The position numbers and the translations under genes are program-made. Of a stretch of DNA of 64,000 nucleotides, positions 1 through 8,109 are shown one piece after another (the first letter of the stretch is position 1; each line of letters begins with the position of its first letter). Under the pieces are notes generated by a model. That model was not told where the DNA came from and ran no database searches. It was given only the letters and a program-made list of their open reading frames with translations. The stretch is from Candidatus Kuenenia stuttgartensis. Its GTDB lineage: Bacteria > Planctomycetota > Planctomycetia > Gemmatales > Gemmataceae. The DNA is taken from contig CAMCLK010000016.1 in the NCBI GenBank assembly GCA_945875585.1, positions 28,292 to 92,291 on the forward strand, in the 5' to 3' direction.

Positions 1-26
1 GGCGTACAATGCCAGCGGAGGTTGGC

Positions 27-578
27 ATGAACGCGATACGTCCGCTCGTGCGGGATCTTACTTTTCAGGTATTTGGCAGGGCACTGCATCCTGAATTATT
101 TGATACCGTGGCAACCCGTCGCGTAACATGGCGCGACGCTGTGGTTGAAGTTGGGGTCCTACCTACTGGTCACTGGATCCGCTTCAGCCGCCATGGCTTT
201 ACCGTCTGGGAAATAGCCTCAGACCGGACACAGGCATTACCGGAATTAGGTTGCCTCTTCCGTGGCCGCCTGAGGCAGGAACGCAGACTGGCGCTACTTC
301 CAGGTGGGTGCCCCCGCTACGAGGCCAGTTACTCTCTGGAAGTGCTAGACGCGGAGGCTTTCGACAAGGTTCATGATGAAATTGTAACTTCCGGGAAGAA
401 CAGGGGCATGCTTCACGCCTTTCCCGATGAAATCCGCGAGACCTCACCACTATCACATCTGGTTGTCGAAGGGCGGGATGGACTTGTTATCGCCTCCAGT
501 TTCCATACCTTCCCATCGGAACGTGCGATCGTGCGCACGGTATCGATGTTTGAGTGGGCCAGACTTCCTGGCCAATAA
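27..578 (+). CDS. DUF2617-like protein
   Basis: Protein of about 183 residues. Its opening segment (VFGRALHPELF) and overall length resemble the uncharacterised DUF2617 family; that link is from memory and no biochemical role is known. No signal peptide or membrane segment is visible, so it is probably cytoplasmic. I start it at the ATG at 27 because GGAGG at 17-21 sits five bases upstream; an in-frame ATG at 9 has no room for a ribosome site. It ends 31 bases before the KDPG aldolase start, so the two are probably co-transcribed. The left window edge hides anything upstream, including the promoter. Confidence 0.7.
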   Translation: MNAIRPLVRDLTFQVFGRALHPELFDTVATRRVTWRDAVVEVGVLPTGHWIRFSRHGFTVWEIASDRTQALPELGCLFRGRLRQERRLALLPGGCPRYEASYSLEVLDAEAFDKVHDEIVTSGKNRGMLHAFPDEIRETSPLSHLVVEGRDGLVIASSFHTFPSERAIVRTVSMFEWARLPGQ

Positions 579-609
579 AATGATCGCCCCGAAGGTGGAG
601 ACAAACCGG

Positions 610-1263
610 ATGGCTCGTGAAGAAGATCTGCGTCGGGTGCTTGATTGTGGAATTGTCGCGGTGGTTCGCTCCACCGAAAGCGCGCCGTTGGTCGATGTCT
701 GCCGGGCACTTGTAGATGGCGGCATTGATGTTGCCGAAATCACCTTCACAGTGCCCGATGCCCTCGATGTTCTTAAGGCCACGCGCAAGGCACTGGGCGA
801 CCGCATACTTCTGGGTGCGGGAACTGTTCTCGACGCCGAAACAGCCCGGGCCGCATTTCTGGCAGGTGCTGAGTATCTCGTATCTCCAACCCTCGATTTA
901 GACGTTATCCGCATGGCACGCCGTTACGGCAAACTTGTCATGCCGGGTTGCTTCACACCAACCGAGGCGTTGCAGGCATGGCAGGCCGGTGCCGATATCA
1001 TTAAGGTTTTCCCAGCCGAGTTGCTCGGGCCTGGCTTTTTCAAGGCCATGCGCGGGCCTTTACCTCAAATAAGACTAATGCCCACAGGTGGCGTGGACCT
1101 AAAAACAGCGCATTCATTTTTGGAAGCTGGGGCTTGCTGTCTTGGCTTGGGTAGCCAGTTGATCGATCCCAAAGCCGTGGCCGCCCGACAATTCGACACC
1201 ATCAGCGAAACCGCGCGGAAATACCGCGATATCGTTAAGGCATATCGCGCTTCCCAAAAATAA
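610..1263 (+). CDS. eda: 2-dehydro-3-deoxyphosphogluconate (KDPG/KHG) aldolase
   Basis: Class I aldolase of 217 residues that cleaves 2-keto-3-deoxy-6-phosphogluconate to pyruvate and glyceraldehyde-3-phosphate, the last step of the Entner-Doudoroff route or of sugar-acid catabolism. The Schiff-base lysine is K132 in IIKVFPAE and the general acid/base glutamate is E43 in VAEITF. The phosphate-binding PTGG lies near residue 160. Length matches the family. The reading frame is open much further upstream, but GGTGGAG at 594-600 places the start at the ATG at 610; an ATG at 580 is a weaker alternative. It follows the DUF2617-like gene closely and ends at a stem-loop terminator. An aldehyde dehydrogenase of a type that can serve sugar-acid pathways lies 2.2 kb away in another operon. 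Confidence 0.92.
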   Translation: MAREEDLRRVLDCGIVAVVRSTESAPLVDVCRALVDGGIDVAEITFTVPDALDVLKATRKALGDRILLGAGTVLDAETARAAFLAGAEYLVSPTLDLDVIRMARRYGKLVMPGCFTPTEALQAWQAGADIIKVFPAELLGPGFFKAMRGPLPQIRLMPTGGVDLKTAHSFLEAGACCLGLGSQLIDPKAVAARQFDTISETARKYRDIVKAYRASQK

Positions 1264-1295
1264 TGCTGAGGCTCGATCAGTTCTGACATTCTTGA

Positions 1296-1330
1296 CGGAT
1301 TGCGCGTGAAAAAGCGCGATCCGTTTGTTA
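1296..1330 (+). terminator. Rho-independent terminator after eda
   Basis: A stem-loop with arms at 1296-1305 and 1314-1323 (CGGATTGCGC pairing with GCGCGATCCG, one G-T pair), followed by a T-rich tract TTTGTTATT. It lies 33 bases after the eda stop and before the convergent gene at 1373. Confidence 0.7.
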
Positions 1331-1372
1331 TTACAAGCAATCAAGCCAAAACAACCACGCTTTGCCGCGATT

Positions 1373-1828
1373 TCAATAGCTGGCTTGCTCTTTCGCGGCA
1401 GCTTCAAATACTTGAAATTCCAAACCGCGCTCGAAAAATTCATCAGACTTTAATTCCGTCATCATCTTCTCGGTCAACGTCTGCAAGATTTGCTTTGTCG
1501 CTATCTGTCTGGGTGTCATATTGGGGTAATTGGCCTCCATGGCGACATGGTAATACGGTTTTTGGTTGTTAAGGCAAACCCACAAGTCTGTCATTTCATT
1601 GAATGATATCTCATTGCGCATATAGTCCCGAATCAGTTCCACCTTGCTATCCATGCGTGAAATCACACGATTCTGTAATTGAGTCAGGGCAAGATCCTTC
1701 TCACACAGTTGCTGCATGGATGGTGCGGCAGAATCCGAATTGCCAGCAATAGGCAGACCGGTTGCCCCCACACACAGGATTCCAAGCGCGCAAGCAGCAA
1801 AACCACCACCCAACACAAAACGATTCAT
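1373..1828 (-). CDS. Exported orphan protein, 151 aa
   Basis: I do not recognise this protein. The first 26 or so residues form a signal peptide (MNRF, then a hydrophobic GGFAACALGILCVGATGL core). The mature part is short, mostly helical and charged, with the central stretch DLWVCLNNQKPYYHV and several Met residues near the end. It has only one cysteine in the mature region, so no disulfide or haem is suggested. A good ribosome site GGAGG lies six bases before the ATG. It stands alone between the eda terminator and the serpin operon, about 380 bases from the latter. A periplasmic helical protein is the most that can be inferred. Confidence 0.7.
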   Translation of the reverse strand: MNRFVLGGGFAACALGILCVGATGLPIAGNSDSAAPSMQQLCEKDLALTQLQNRVISRMDSKVELIRDYMRNEISFNEMTDLWVCLNNQKPYYHVAMEANYPNMTPRQIATKQILQTLTEKMMTELKSDEFFERGLEFQVFEAAAKEQASY

Positions 1829-2206
1829 GGTAAACCTCCAATGAACGGGACAAGATCTGAATTGTTATTCTGGACAAACAACATTCAGATCAGGCAAAGA
1901 CTGAAAGAGGGTTTCAAGAATCTTCTGCGGAAACACCTTTTACAAAGCAAACCGTAGGCCATTGAATAAAAAAGACGTTAAACGCTTGCTTGACATGAGG
2001 TTGCGATCGGTTAACCAGAAATCAGTTGTGCCATATGAGGCAGGTGGTGCCTTGATATGCCGCACGAAGTGCCTCAAATATGTCATGTGGCTGGTGAAAC
2101 AGGATCTCTTCCGGCCCAAAGAGGTCAAGCCCTAAGGTGCCGGCCATTTTCATGGCTACACCTTAGACACAAATGTCAATCTGGACAAAATGGAAGATGC
2201 TTCGTG
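1829..2206. other. Non-coding gap with promoter space and a hairpin
   Basis: 378 bases without a convincing gene. The left part must hold the promoter of the exported orphan gene reading left. The right part holds the hairpin listed at 2132-2166, just beyond the serpin stop codon. Short open frames here lack ribosome sites and recognisable content. Confidence 0.6.
2132..2166 (-). terminator. Hairpin downstream of the serpin gene
   Basis: Perfect outer arms CTAAGGTG (2132-2139) and CACCTTAG (2159-2166) with an inner GCCAT/ATGGC pairing make an extended stem about 40 bases past the serpin stop. No strong T tract follows on the minus strand, so it may end transcription weakly or protect the 3' end. 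Confidence 0.5.
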
Positions 2207-3430
2207 TCAGGATTTGGCTACAGGTTCACGCACACGACCCAAGAAGAGTAGGCCGCCCGTGCCATGGTCCCGTATGGCTACAAGAAATGGCTGGTCTACC
2301 ACAAAACGGCGGATCGGTTGGGAAGGTGCGGATCTAACACCTATGGCAACAGCAGTGGCTGCAGCGGCTTCAGCACCCTGCTCATCGACTTTAAGAACAG
2401 CCTTGTGGAGCACCGCGTCGATCTGAAGCTGTTCCTTGCCACCATTCATGCCGGCAAATTCAGCACGACCACGCTCAAACGCGCGCACCATGCCTAATTT
2501 TTTCAGCGCATCATTGAGGCTAAAGCGGGTATCGACTTCAAAACGGGGCAACCGTAATTCGACCTTTTGTGCTGCTACACTAGAAGAGGTCAATTCCTCG
2601 AGGCGAGCCAGCGTGAATGACGATTCTAGTTCCGCTAAGGCGTGCCTCTTTTTGGGAAGCACAAACACCACGCTGCGATCAGCACCTTTGCAATCCAGCG
2701 CCAGACTTGTAGCCGACTCGTCTTCTCGAAGAACAAATCGACCCTGCTGATTCATCATCGGCAATTTCTTGAAGACACCGGGTGCCGTTTCGAACGGCAG
2801 TTCCATCGTTTTGGACTTGGTGAAGGGCAGGACCCAATCCCCTTTGAAATGAATGGCATTGGCCAGCACCAGTCGAGTCAACGGGGTCAGAACACCCGAG
2901 GGGATCAGATCTTTGATCATGTCACGCGTTTGGCTGGCGACCCAAGCGTTGATGCGGGCGCGCGCAGGCTCGGGAGTACCGAAATCCACCTGCTCTAGTG
3001 GAGCATCAAAGCCGTTATTTAGCCTCGCTGTGAATTCTGGAAGAAACCCATAACCAGATTGGCCAAACAAGCGGTTGGCCAGTTGAACCTGACGGCCCGG
3101 TTTATCGGCACGCAAGGCACCAATCAGTTCCTTCCAGGCAGGATCAAGAGATGGATCTCCTGCGGCAAATCCTAGAACCTTCGCCATCTGCTCACGTGTT
3201 TCACCTTGGGCACCGCATGCTGTCATTCCCAACGCAGCAGCAATGCTGGTGGGCGACAAAAACGCGTTTTTGGCAGGATCCTGTTCCCGCAACAACGACC
3301 AGCCGAAGCCATTGCTGGCTTTGCTGAGACCAGCAGTGGCATCTGCGGGTGCCCCAATCACGTCATCGGGCATCAGCAGACCTCCAAGACTCGCTGCCAA
3401 TGCCGACTTCAAGACCGCTCGCCGTTGCAT
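2207..3430 (-). CDS. Exported serpin (serine protease inhibitor)
   Basis: 407-residue serpin, close to the family's usual 380-400 plus an export signal. The N-terminus MQRRAVLKSALAASLGGLL has paired arginines before a hydrophobic stretch and looks like a Tat or Sec signal. The family signature FVVDQPFLVAI is present near the C-terminus, and the hinge EQGAEAAAAT fits the inhibitory consensus of small residues at P15-P9. Counting from the hinge gives Arg366 as P1 and Ser367 as P1', which predicts inhibition of trypsin-like proteases. The start at 3430 was chosen because it directly precedes the signal peptide and has AAAGGTGG upstream; the longer open frame is implausible. It is the last gene of a leftward group with a SecA-like ATPase and an aldehyde dehydrogenase, 68 bases after the latter. 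Confidence 0.93.
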   Translation of the reverse strand: MQRRAVLKSALAASLGGLLMPDDVIGAPADATAGLSKASNGFGWSLLREQDPAKNAFLSPTSIAAALGMTACGAQGETREQMAKVLGFAAGDPSLDPAWKELIGALRADKPGRQVQLANRLFGQSGYGFLPEFTARLNNGFDAPLEQVDFGTPEPARARINAWVASQTRDMIKDLIPSGVLTPLTRLVLANAIHFKGDWVLPFTKSKTMELPFETAPGVFKKLPMMNQQGRFVLREDESATSLALDCKGADRSVVFVLPKKRHALAELESSFTLARLEELTSSSVAAQKVELRLPRFEVDTRFSLNDALKKLGMVRAFERGRAEFAGMNGGKEQLQIDAVLHKAVLKVDEQGAEAAAATAVAIGVRSAPSQPIRRFVVDQPFLVAIRDHGTGGLLFLGRVREPVAKS

Positions 3431-3498
3431 AGGACACCACCTTTCGCGGAACAAAAACCTACCATCGAGACGATGCTGGGTGCCCTGAAGTTGTGGAA

Positions 3499-4956
3499 TT
3501 ATTCCTTGATGCGGATCGCCACATACTTGGTTTCCAGATAAGCCTCGAGCCCTTCTTGGCCCAATTCGCGGCCAATGCCGCTCTCCTTCATGCCACCAAA
3601 GGGGCACTGCGGGGTGGCTGGCACAGGGTCATTGATGCCGATAATACCAGCTTCAAGACCATCCGCCATACGAAATGCCGTGGATAGGTCGTTGGTAAAG
3701 ACATACGCCGCAAGACCATACTTGGTTGAATTGGCCTGCTCAATCACGTCTTCGATGGTGTCAAATCCCATCACAGGCATGAGCGGGGCAAATGGCTCCT
3801 CCTCGATGATCGCACATGCCGGATTGACATCATCGATAATTGTGGGCTGATAGAAATAACCTTTGCCAAAATTGGTGTTGAGACCGCCGCCAATCAGCAC
3901 CTTCGCCCCTTTGGACCGCGCGTCGTTGACAAGTCTGGCGGTATGGTCCAAAGCTTTGCGCTCGAACATGGGGCCCACTTCAATGCCAGCATCGAGTCCG
4001 TTGCCCTGCTTGAGAGCACGGGTGAATTCCACGGCGGCCTCGGTGAATTTTTTGCGCAAGCTGTGGTGAACAAAGAATCGGCTAGGGGAAATGCAGACCT
4101 GCCCGTTATTGCGGAACTTGCCGGTTACCGCCAAGCGAGCCCCTGCTTCGGGGTCAGCATCGGGGAAAACAATAAACGGAGCATGGCCGCCCAGTTCAAG
4201 GCTCAGGCGCTTGACCTGATCTGCCGCGCCGCGCATGAGTTGCTTGCCCACTTCCGTGCTGCCCGTGAACGAGATTTTCCGGCAGATCGGGTTGGTCAGA
4301 AATTCATCGGCCATTTCCTGAGCCGTACCAATCACAAGATTAGCAACACCAGCGGGCAATCCCGCATCTACAAGACACTCAAACACCATGATGAGGCATA
4401 GTGGGGTTTGAGTGGCTGGACGAGAAACAATGGTACATCCAGCAGCCAGAGCAGGGGCGATCTTGCGAGCCTGCAAAGTAATCGGGAAGTTCCAAGGGCT
4501 AATGGCGGCGACCACACCCACCGGATGCTTCACAGTCAAATGACGGCGACCGGGTTGCCCGTGCGGAATCACCTGACCGTAAGCGCGTTTACCTTCTTCG
4601 GCAAACCACTCAAACGTATCCGCGGAGTGAAGGACCTCACCCATGGACTCTGCCAAGGGTTTACCTTGTTCAAGTGTCATGGCACGAGCAATGGCATCGG
4701 CTCGCTGGCGCATCAGATCTGCTGTTTTCTTAAGAATTTTAGCGCGCTCGTAAGGCAGAGCTTTACGCCAAGCTGGAAGGGCGCGTTGTGCCGCCTCAAG
4801 CGCGCGGCGCGTTTCAGCGCGACCGCCGGACGATACTTGGGCCAGTATTTCCTCGGTCGCGGGGTTCTCAACACCCACAGTACGGCCGGAATCAGAGGCA
4901 ACCCAAGCACCATCAATCAGCAATTGGGTACGAAACTCATGAGAAGAGGCGGACAT
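3499..4956 (-). CDS. NAD(P)-dependent aldehyde dehydrogenase, succinate- or 2-ketoglutarate-semialdehyde type
   Basis: 485-residue aldehyde dehydrogenase oxidising a semialdehyde to the acid. Catalytic Cys288 lies in NNGQVCISPSR and the general base Glu254 in LELGG; the NAD-fold motif FTGSTEVGK is at about 230-238. The SPSRF context after the cysteine recalls 2-ketoglutarate semialdehyde dehydrogenases of sugar-acid pathways, whereas overall likeness is to the succinate-semialdehyde (GabD) branch; the sequence alone does not decide. An oddity is Arg179 in VSRPATQTP where most relatives have Lys-Pro, a position that contacts the cofactor ribose or phosphate. The start at 4956 has AAGGAG at good spacing. 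It begins 20 bases after the SecA-like gene, so they are probably co-transcribed. Confidence 0.88.
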   Translation of the reverse strand: MSASSHEFRTQLLIDGAWVASDSGRTVGVENPATEEILAQVSSGGRAETRRALEAAQRALPAWRKALPYERAKILKKTADLMRQRADAIARAMTLEQGKPLAESMGEVLHSADTFEWFAEEGKRAYGQVIPHGQPGRRHLTVKHPVGVVAAISPWNFPITLQARKIAPALAAGCTIVSRPATQTPLCLIMVFECLVDAGLPAGVANLVIGTAQEMADEFLTNPICRKISFTGSTEVGKQLMRGAADQVKRLSLELGGHAPFIVFPDADPEAGARLAVTGKFRNNGQVCISPSRFFVHHSLRKKFTEAAVEFTRALKQGNGLDAGIEVGPMFERKALDHTARLVNDARSKGAKVLIGGGLNTNFGKGYFYQPTIIDDVNPACAIIEEEPFAPLMPVMGFDTIEDVIEQANSTKYGLAAYVFTNDLSTAFRMADGLEAGIIGINDPVPATPQCPFGGMKESGIGRELGQEGLEAYLETKYVAIRIKE

Positions 4957-4976
4957 GCAAACTCCTTGGTTGAACA

Positions 4977-7067
4977 TCAATCGACATAGGGATCAGCGCC
5001 AATGTCCTTAAGGACTTCCTGACGCTGACGTTCGTGAACGAGAAGGTCGATACGGTTTTTCAGGTGTCTGGCCTCAACAGCGGTCTGGCAACTTCTAAAC
5101 AGCCCCAGATAGCGTTGCCACATACCACCACCCTCCTGAACCCCGGCGCGGCGGCCCTGTTCCTCAAGCCGCTTTTTCCTGCCGGGTCCTGCTGCCTCGA
5201 GCAATTCATCTTCCATAGAAAGCAGGAATTGCGCGCTGCCTGGGTCGCCTTGACGACCGGCGCGGCCGGCAAGCTGACGGTCGATACGAACGGCTTCGTG
5301 TCTTTCCGTACCAATAACATGCAGTCCGCCAGACTCAATAACAGCCCGGTCCGGTTTGATGTCGGTTCCACGGCCTGCCATGTTGGTCGCGATGGTCACG
5401 CGCCCTGACAAGCCCGCATCCGCAACAATGTTAGCTTCGTTTTCGTGCTGCCTGGCATTCAGAACCCTATGCTCGATACCAGCCAACGACAGCTTTTCAC
5501 TCAGTCGCTCCGATTTATCCACCGTGCGGGTACCTATCAGCACCGCGCGCCCGGCAGCCATAAGGGCCTGAACTTGCCGAACAACCGCTTCGAATTTGGA
5601 TTCCTCATTGGGGTAAATGATATCGGGCAATTGGCGACGGCGCACTGGGCGGTTGGTCGGGACCTGAACCACCCATAGCCGGTAAACACGGAAAATTTCC
5701 CAGCGATTCTGCACCGCAGTCCCGCTCATACCCGCCAAGTGCGTATAAAGCCTGAAATAACTCTGAAATGTTACTTGCGCTGCGTGATCAGCCTGCTTGG
5801 TGATGGTCACCTTTTCCTTGGCCTCAACCGCCTGATGAAGGCCGTCGCGCCAGCTACGGTCCGGCATGCGGCGGCCAGTACCTTCATCGATGATGACGAT
5901 CTTGCCTTTTTCAATCATGTAGTGCTGGTCGCAACGAAACCGGTAATGCGCCTGAAGCGCCTGCTCAACGGCATCGTGAAGCTTGTCGATGGCGTCGGCG
6001 TGCTCACCCGATGGCGGATTGCTGTAACGCACCAATTGCTTGCCCGCATCGGAAAGTTCGAGTTTCTGCTTGGCAACGTTGAACGTGAACTCACGCTGAT
6101 ACTGCATCTGCCTTACAAGTGCATCGGCCCACATGTAGACAATACTTTCCTCAGGCGAAGCCGGGCGTGTTTCCCCCGAAATGATTAGGGGTGTACGAGC
6201 CTCATCAATAAAGATATTGTCAGCTTCATCCACCAAAGCGAAGTGGTGACCTCTCTGAACGCGGGGATCTTCATTCCCGCCAGCGCCGCCGCCTTTTTGC
6301 CACGCCGCCCAAAATGGCTTGTCGTTGCCTTTGGCGGAAGTCATTTTTAATCGGTCACGAAGGAAGTCGAATCCAAATTCAGATGCAGTTCCGTAAGTCA
6401 CATCTGCCCGATAAGCAGCCTTCCGATCCGCATCGGACATCTGCTGCTGCAACACACCCATGGACAGCCCAAGCGCCGTGTAGAGCGGTTCAAGCCATTC
6501 CTTGTCGCGCTTGGCAAGGTAATCGTTCACCGTGGCAACATGCACACCTTTGCCTGCAAGTGCGTGCAGATAAGCAGGCAACGCCGCAATCAGGGTTTTC
6601 CCTTCACCCGTTGCCACTTCTGCGAGGGCACCGCCGAACATCAAGCCGCCAGCACCCAACTGAACATCGAATGGCCGAAGACCAAGCGTGCGTTTGGCAG
6701 CAACACACACCAAACCAAACGCCTCGGGCAGTATGTCCTTGAGCGGTTCACCACCACGGGCGCGCCCCTTCAGCTTCAAGCCGGTGCTACGAATCTCAGC
6801 ATCGGAAAGCGATGAAAACTCGTTCTCCCGACGTCGAATAGCTTCAAGGTAGCACGCGGATTTCGCCAGACGGCGAGTCCATGGCGAACCCGTCAGGGCC
6901 AGTATTCGATTGAGAAGGGGCGATCCGAGCCGCCCCGGGGGCATGATCGCCTTAGTATCCGGAGCCAAGTGGGGACTCCCATGTTCCGGAACCACTGGCT
7001 CCGATACAGGGTTATGCCCATCAGTCTGGGAGACAATTTGCGGTAGCAGGGGACGTGTCGTTGACAC
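4977..7067 (-). CDS. Short SecA-like translocation ATPase
   Basis: 696-residue protein homologous to SecA but about 200 residues shorter. Visible parts: Walker A ATGEGKT (152-158), DEAD box (280-283) followed by IDEARTPLIISG, a preprotein-crosslinking region (about 300-440), and the second nucleotide-binding domain with TNMAGRGTDIK and GRAGRQGDPGS (601-611). The chain ends at VEARHLKNRIDLL...RQRQEVL, which matches only the beginning of the helical scaffold, so the helical wing, two-helix finger and C-terminal zinc tail are absent. A Gly-rich insert lies near 242-272. It starts with GTG at 7067, with AAGGA seven bases upstream; an ATG at 7074 is out of frame. A second, canonical SecA is expected elsewhere in the genome. 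Its followers are an aldehyde dehydrogenase and a secreted serpin. Confidence 0.88.
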   Translation of the reverse strand: MSTTRPLLPQIVSQTDGHNPVSEPVVPEHGSPHLAPDTKAIMPPGRLGSPLLNRILALTGSPWTRRLAKSACYLEAIRRRENEFSSLSDAEIRSTGLKLKGRARGGEPLKDILPEAFGLVCVAAKRTLGLRPFDVQLGAGGLMFGGALAEVATGEGKTLIAALPAYLHALAGKGVHVATVNDYLAKRDKEWLEPLYTALGLSMGVLQQQMSDADRKAAYRADVTYGTASEFGFDFLRDRLKMTSAKGNDKPFWAAWQKGGGAGGNEDPRVQRGHHFALVDEADNIFIDEARTPLIISGETRPASPEESIVYMWADALVRQMQYQREFTFNVAKQKLELSDAGKQLVRYSNPPSGEHADAIDKLHDAVEQALQAHYRFRCDQHYMIEKGKIVIIDEGTGRRMPDRSWRDGLHQAVEAKEKVTITKQADHAAQVTFQSYFRLYTHLAGMSGTAVQNRWEIFRVYRLWVVQVPTNRPVRRRQLPDIIYPNEESKFEAVVRQVQALMAAGRAVLIGTRTVDKSERLSEKLSLAGIEHRVLNARQHENEANIVADAGLSGRVTIATNMAGRGTDIKPDRAVIESGGLHVIGTERHEAVRIDRQLAGRAGRQGDPGSAQFLLSMEDELLEAAGPGRKKRLEEQGRRAGVQEGGGMWQRYLGLFRSCQTAVEARHLKNRIDLLVHERQRQEVLKDIGADPYVD

Positions 7068-7308
7068 CGTTCATTCCTTAACGCGGGAGTCTCACCGGCT
7101 TCCCGGGTTACCAGGGCACCAGTTCGTGTTGCGATCTCTGTTTAGTCTAAGGGTTGTCTGGCCTTGGGGAAACAGGGTTCGTCGGAACGAATGGTTCCGA
7201 TCGTGCTTGGGTTTGGCGGACTTTGCCGGCAAACGAAAGCGGTTCTGGCGCAACACCCTCACTTCGGCTAAAACAGGGGCCGTCTGATATTCACCAAGGG
7301 AATTCATC

Positions 7309-8088
7309 ATGCGCCATGTTACCGCGGTTCTTCTTGCCTGCTTTTTGATCACATTGGGAGCATCGGCTGCAGAGCCTATTGCCCTGTTCAATGGAAAAGA
7401 TATGTCTGGCTGGTATGGCTACGTCAAAGGGAAAGGTAAGGGAGTCGACCCTAAGGGGGTCTTTGGTGTCAAGGATGGCATGCTGCGCATTTCAGGCGAG
7501 GAATGGGGTGCGTTGACCACTGAAAAAGAATTCTCCAACTACAAGCTCACCCTGACTTACGCTTGGGGCGGGAAAGTATGGCCACCACGCGAAAAAACGG
7601 CACGCGATTCGGGCTTGGTTCTTCATGCCACCGGTACCGATGGCGTTTATGCGGATTCTTGGATGAATGGCCTGCAATGCAACATGATCGAAGGCGGAAC
7701 GGGCGATATTTCCATTTTGGGCAAAGATCCGGCTTACACATTTTCCAGCCCCTGCGTCGAGCGCCCCGCCTCAGGGAAGGCCGGCTGGTACTACAAGCCG
7801 AATGCACCTGAAAAAGTATTTACTCTCGGTGGCCGCTTGCTGTGGTCTGCAAAATCGCCCGAATGGACCAACACGCTCGGGTTCCGCAGCGAAGCCGATC
7901 CTGAATATCCTGTGGGAAAATTCAATTCGCTGGTATCTGTGTGCAAAGGCGATTCTGTAACCATCACGCTCAATGGTACGCCGATGTCAGCGGCTTCCGG
8001 TCTCAAGAAGACCAGGGGCAAGATTCAGTTCCAGTCCGAGGGCGCCGAATTGCTGATTAAGGCCATGGTACTTGAGCCGCTCGACTGA
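7309..8088 (+). CDS. Exported DUF1080 protein (3-keto-disaccharide hydrolase-like, concanavalin-type fold)
   Basis: 259-residue exported protein of the DUF1080 family, which is greatly expanded in planctomycetes and includes 3-keto-glycoside hydrolases. A signal peptide covers residues 1-20 (cleavage near SAAEP). The family opening ALFNGKDMSGW and the strand-rich core with DSGLVLHATG and MIEGGTGDISI are clear; the C-terminal segment GKIQFQSEGAELLIKAM is the usual last strand pair. Substrate cannot be told from sequence. AAGGGA lies before the ATG. The gene stands alone, divergent from the SecA-like gene across 241 bases and convergent with the FHA kinase gene, whose stop lies 21 bases away. 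Confidence 0.9.
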   Translation: MRHVTAVLLACFLITLGASAAEPIALFNGKDMSGWYGYVKGKGKGVDPKGVFGVKDGMLRISGEEWGALTTEKEFSNYKLTLTYAWGGKVWPPREKTARDSGLVLHATGTDGVYADSWMNGLQCNMIEGGTGDISILGKDPAYTFSSPCVERPASGKAGWYYKPNAPEKVFTLGGRLLWSAKSPEWTNTLGFRSEADPEYPVGKFNSLVSVCKGDSVTITLNGTPMSAASGLKKTRGKIQFQSEGAELLIKAMVLEPLD

Positions 8089-8109
8089 CCTATTTTTGTC
8101 CGCAGTCTT

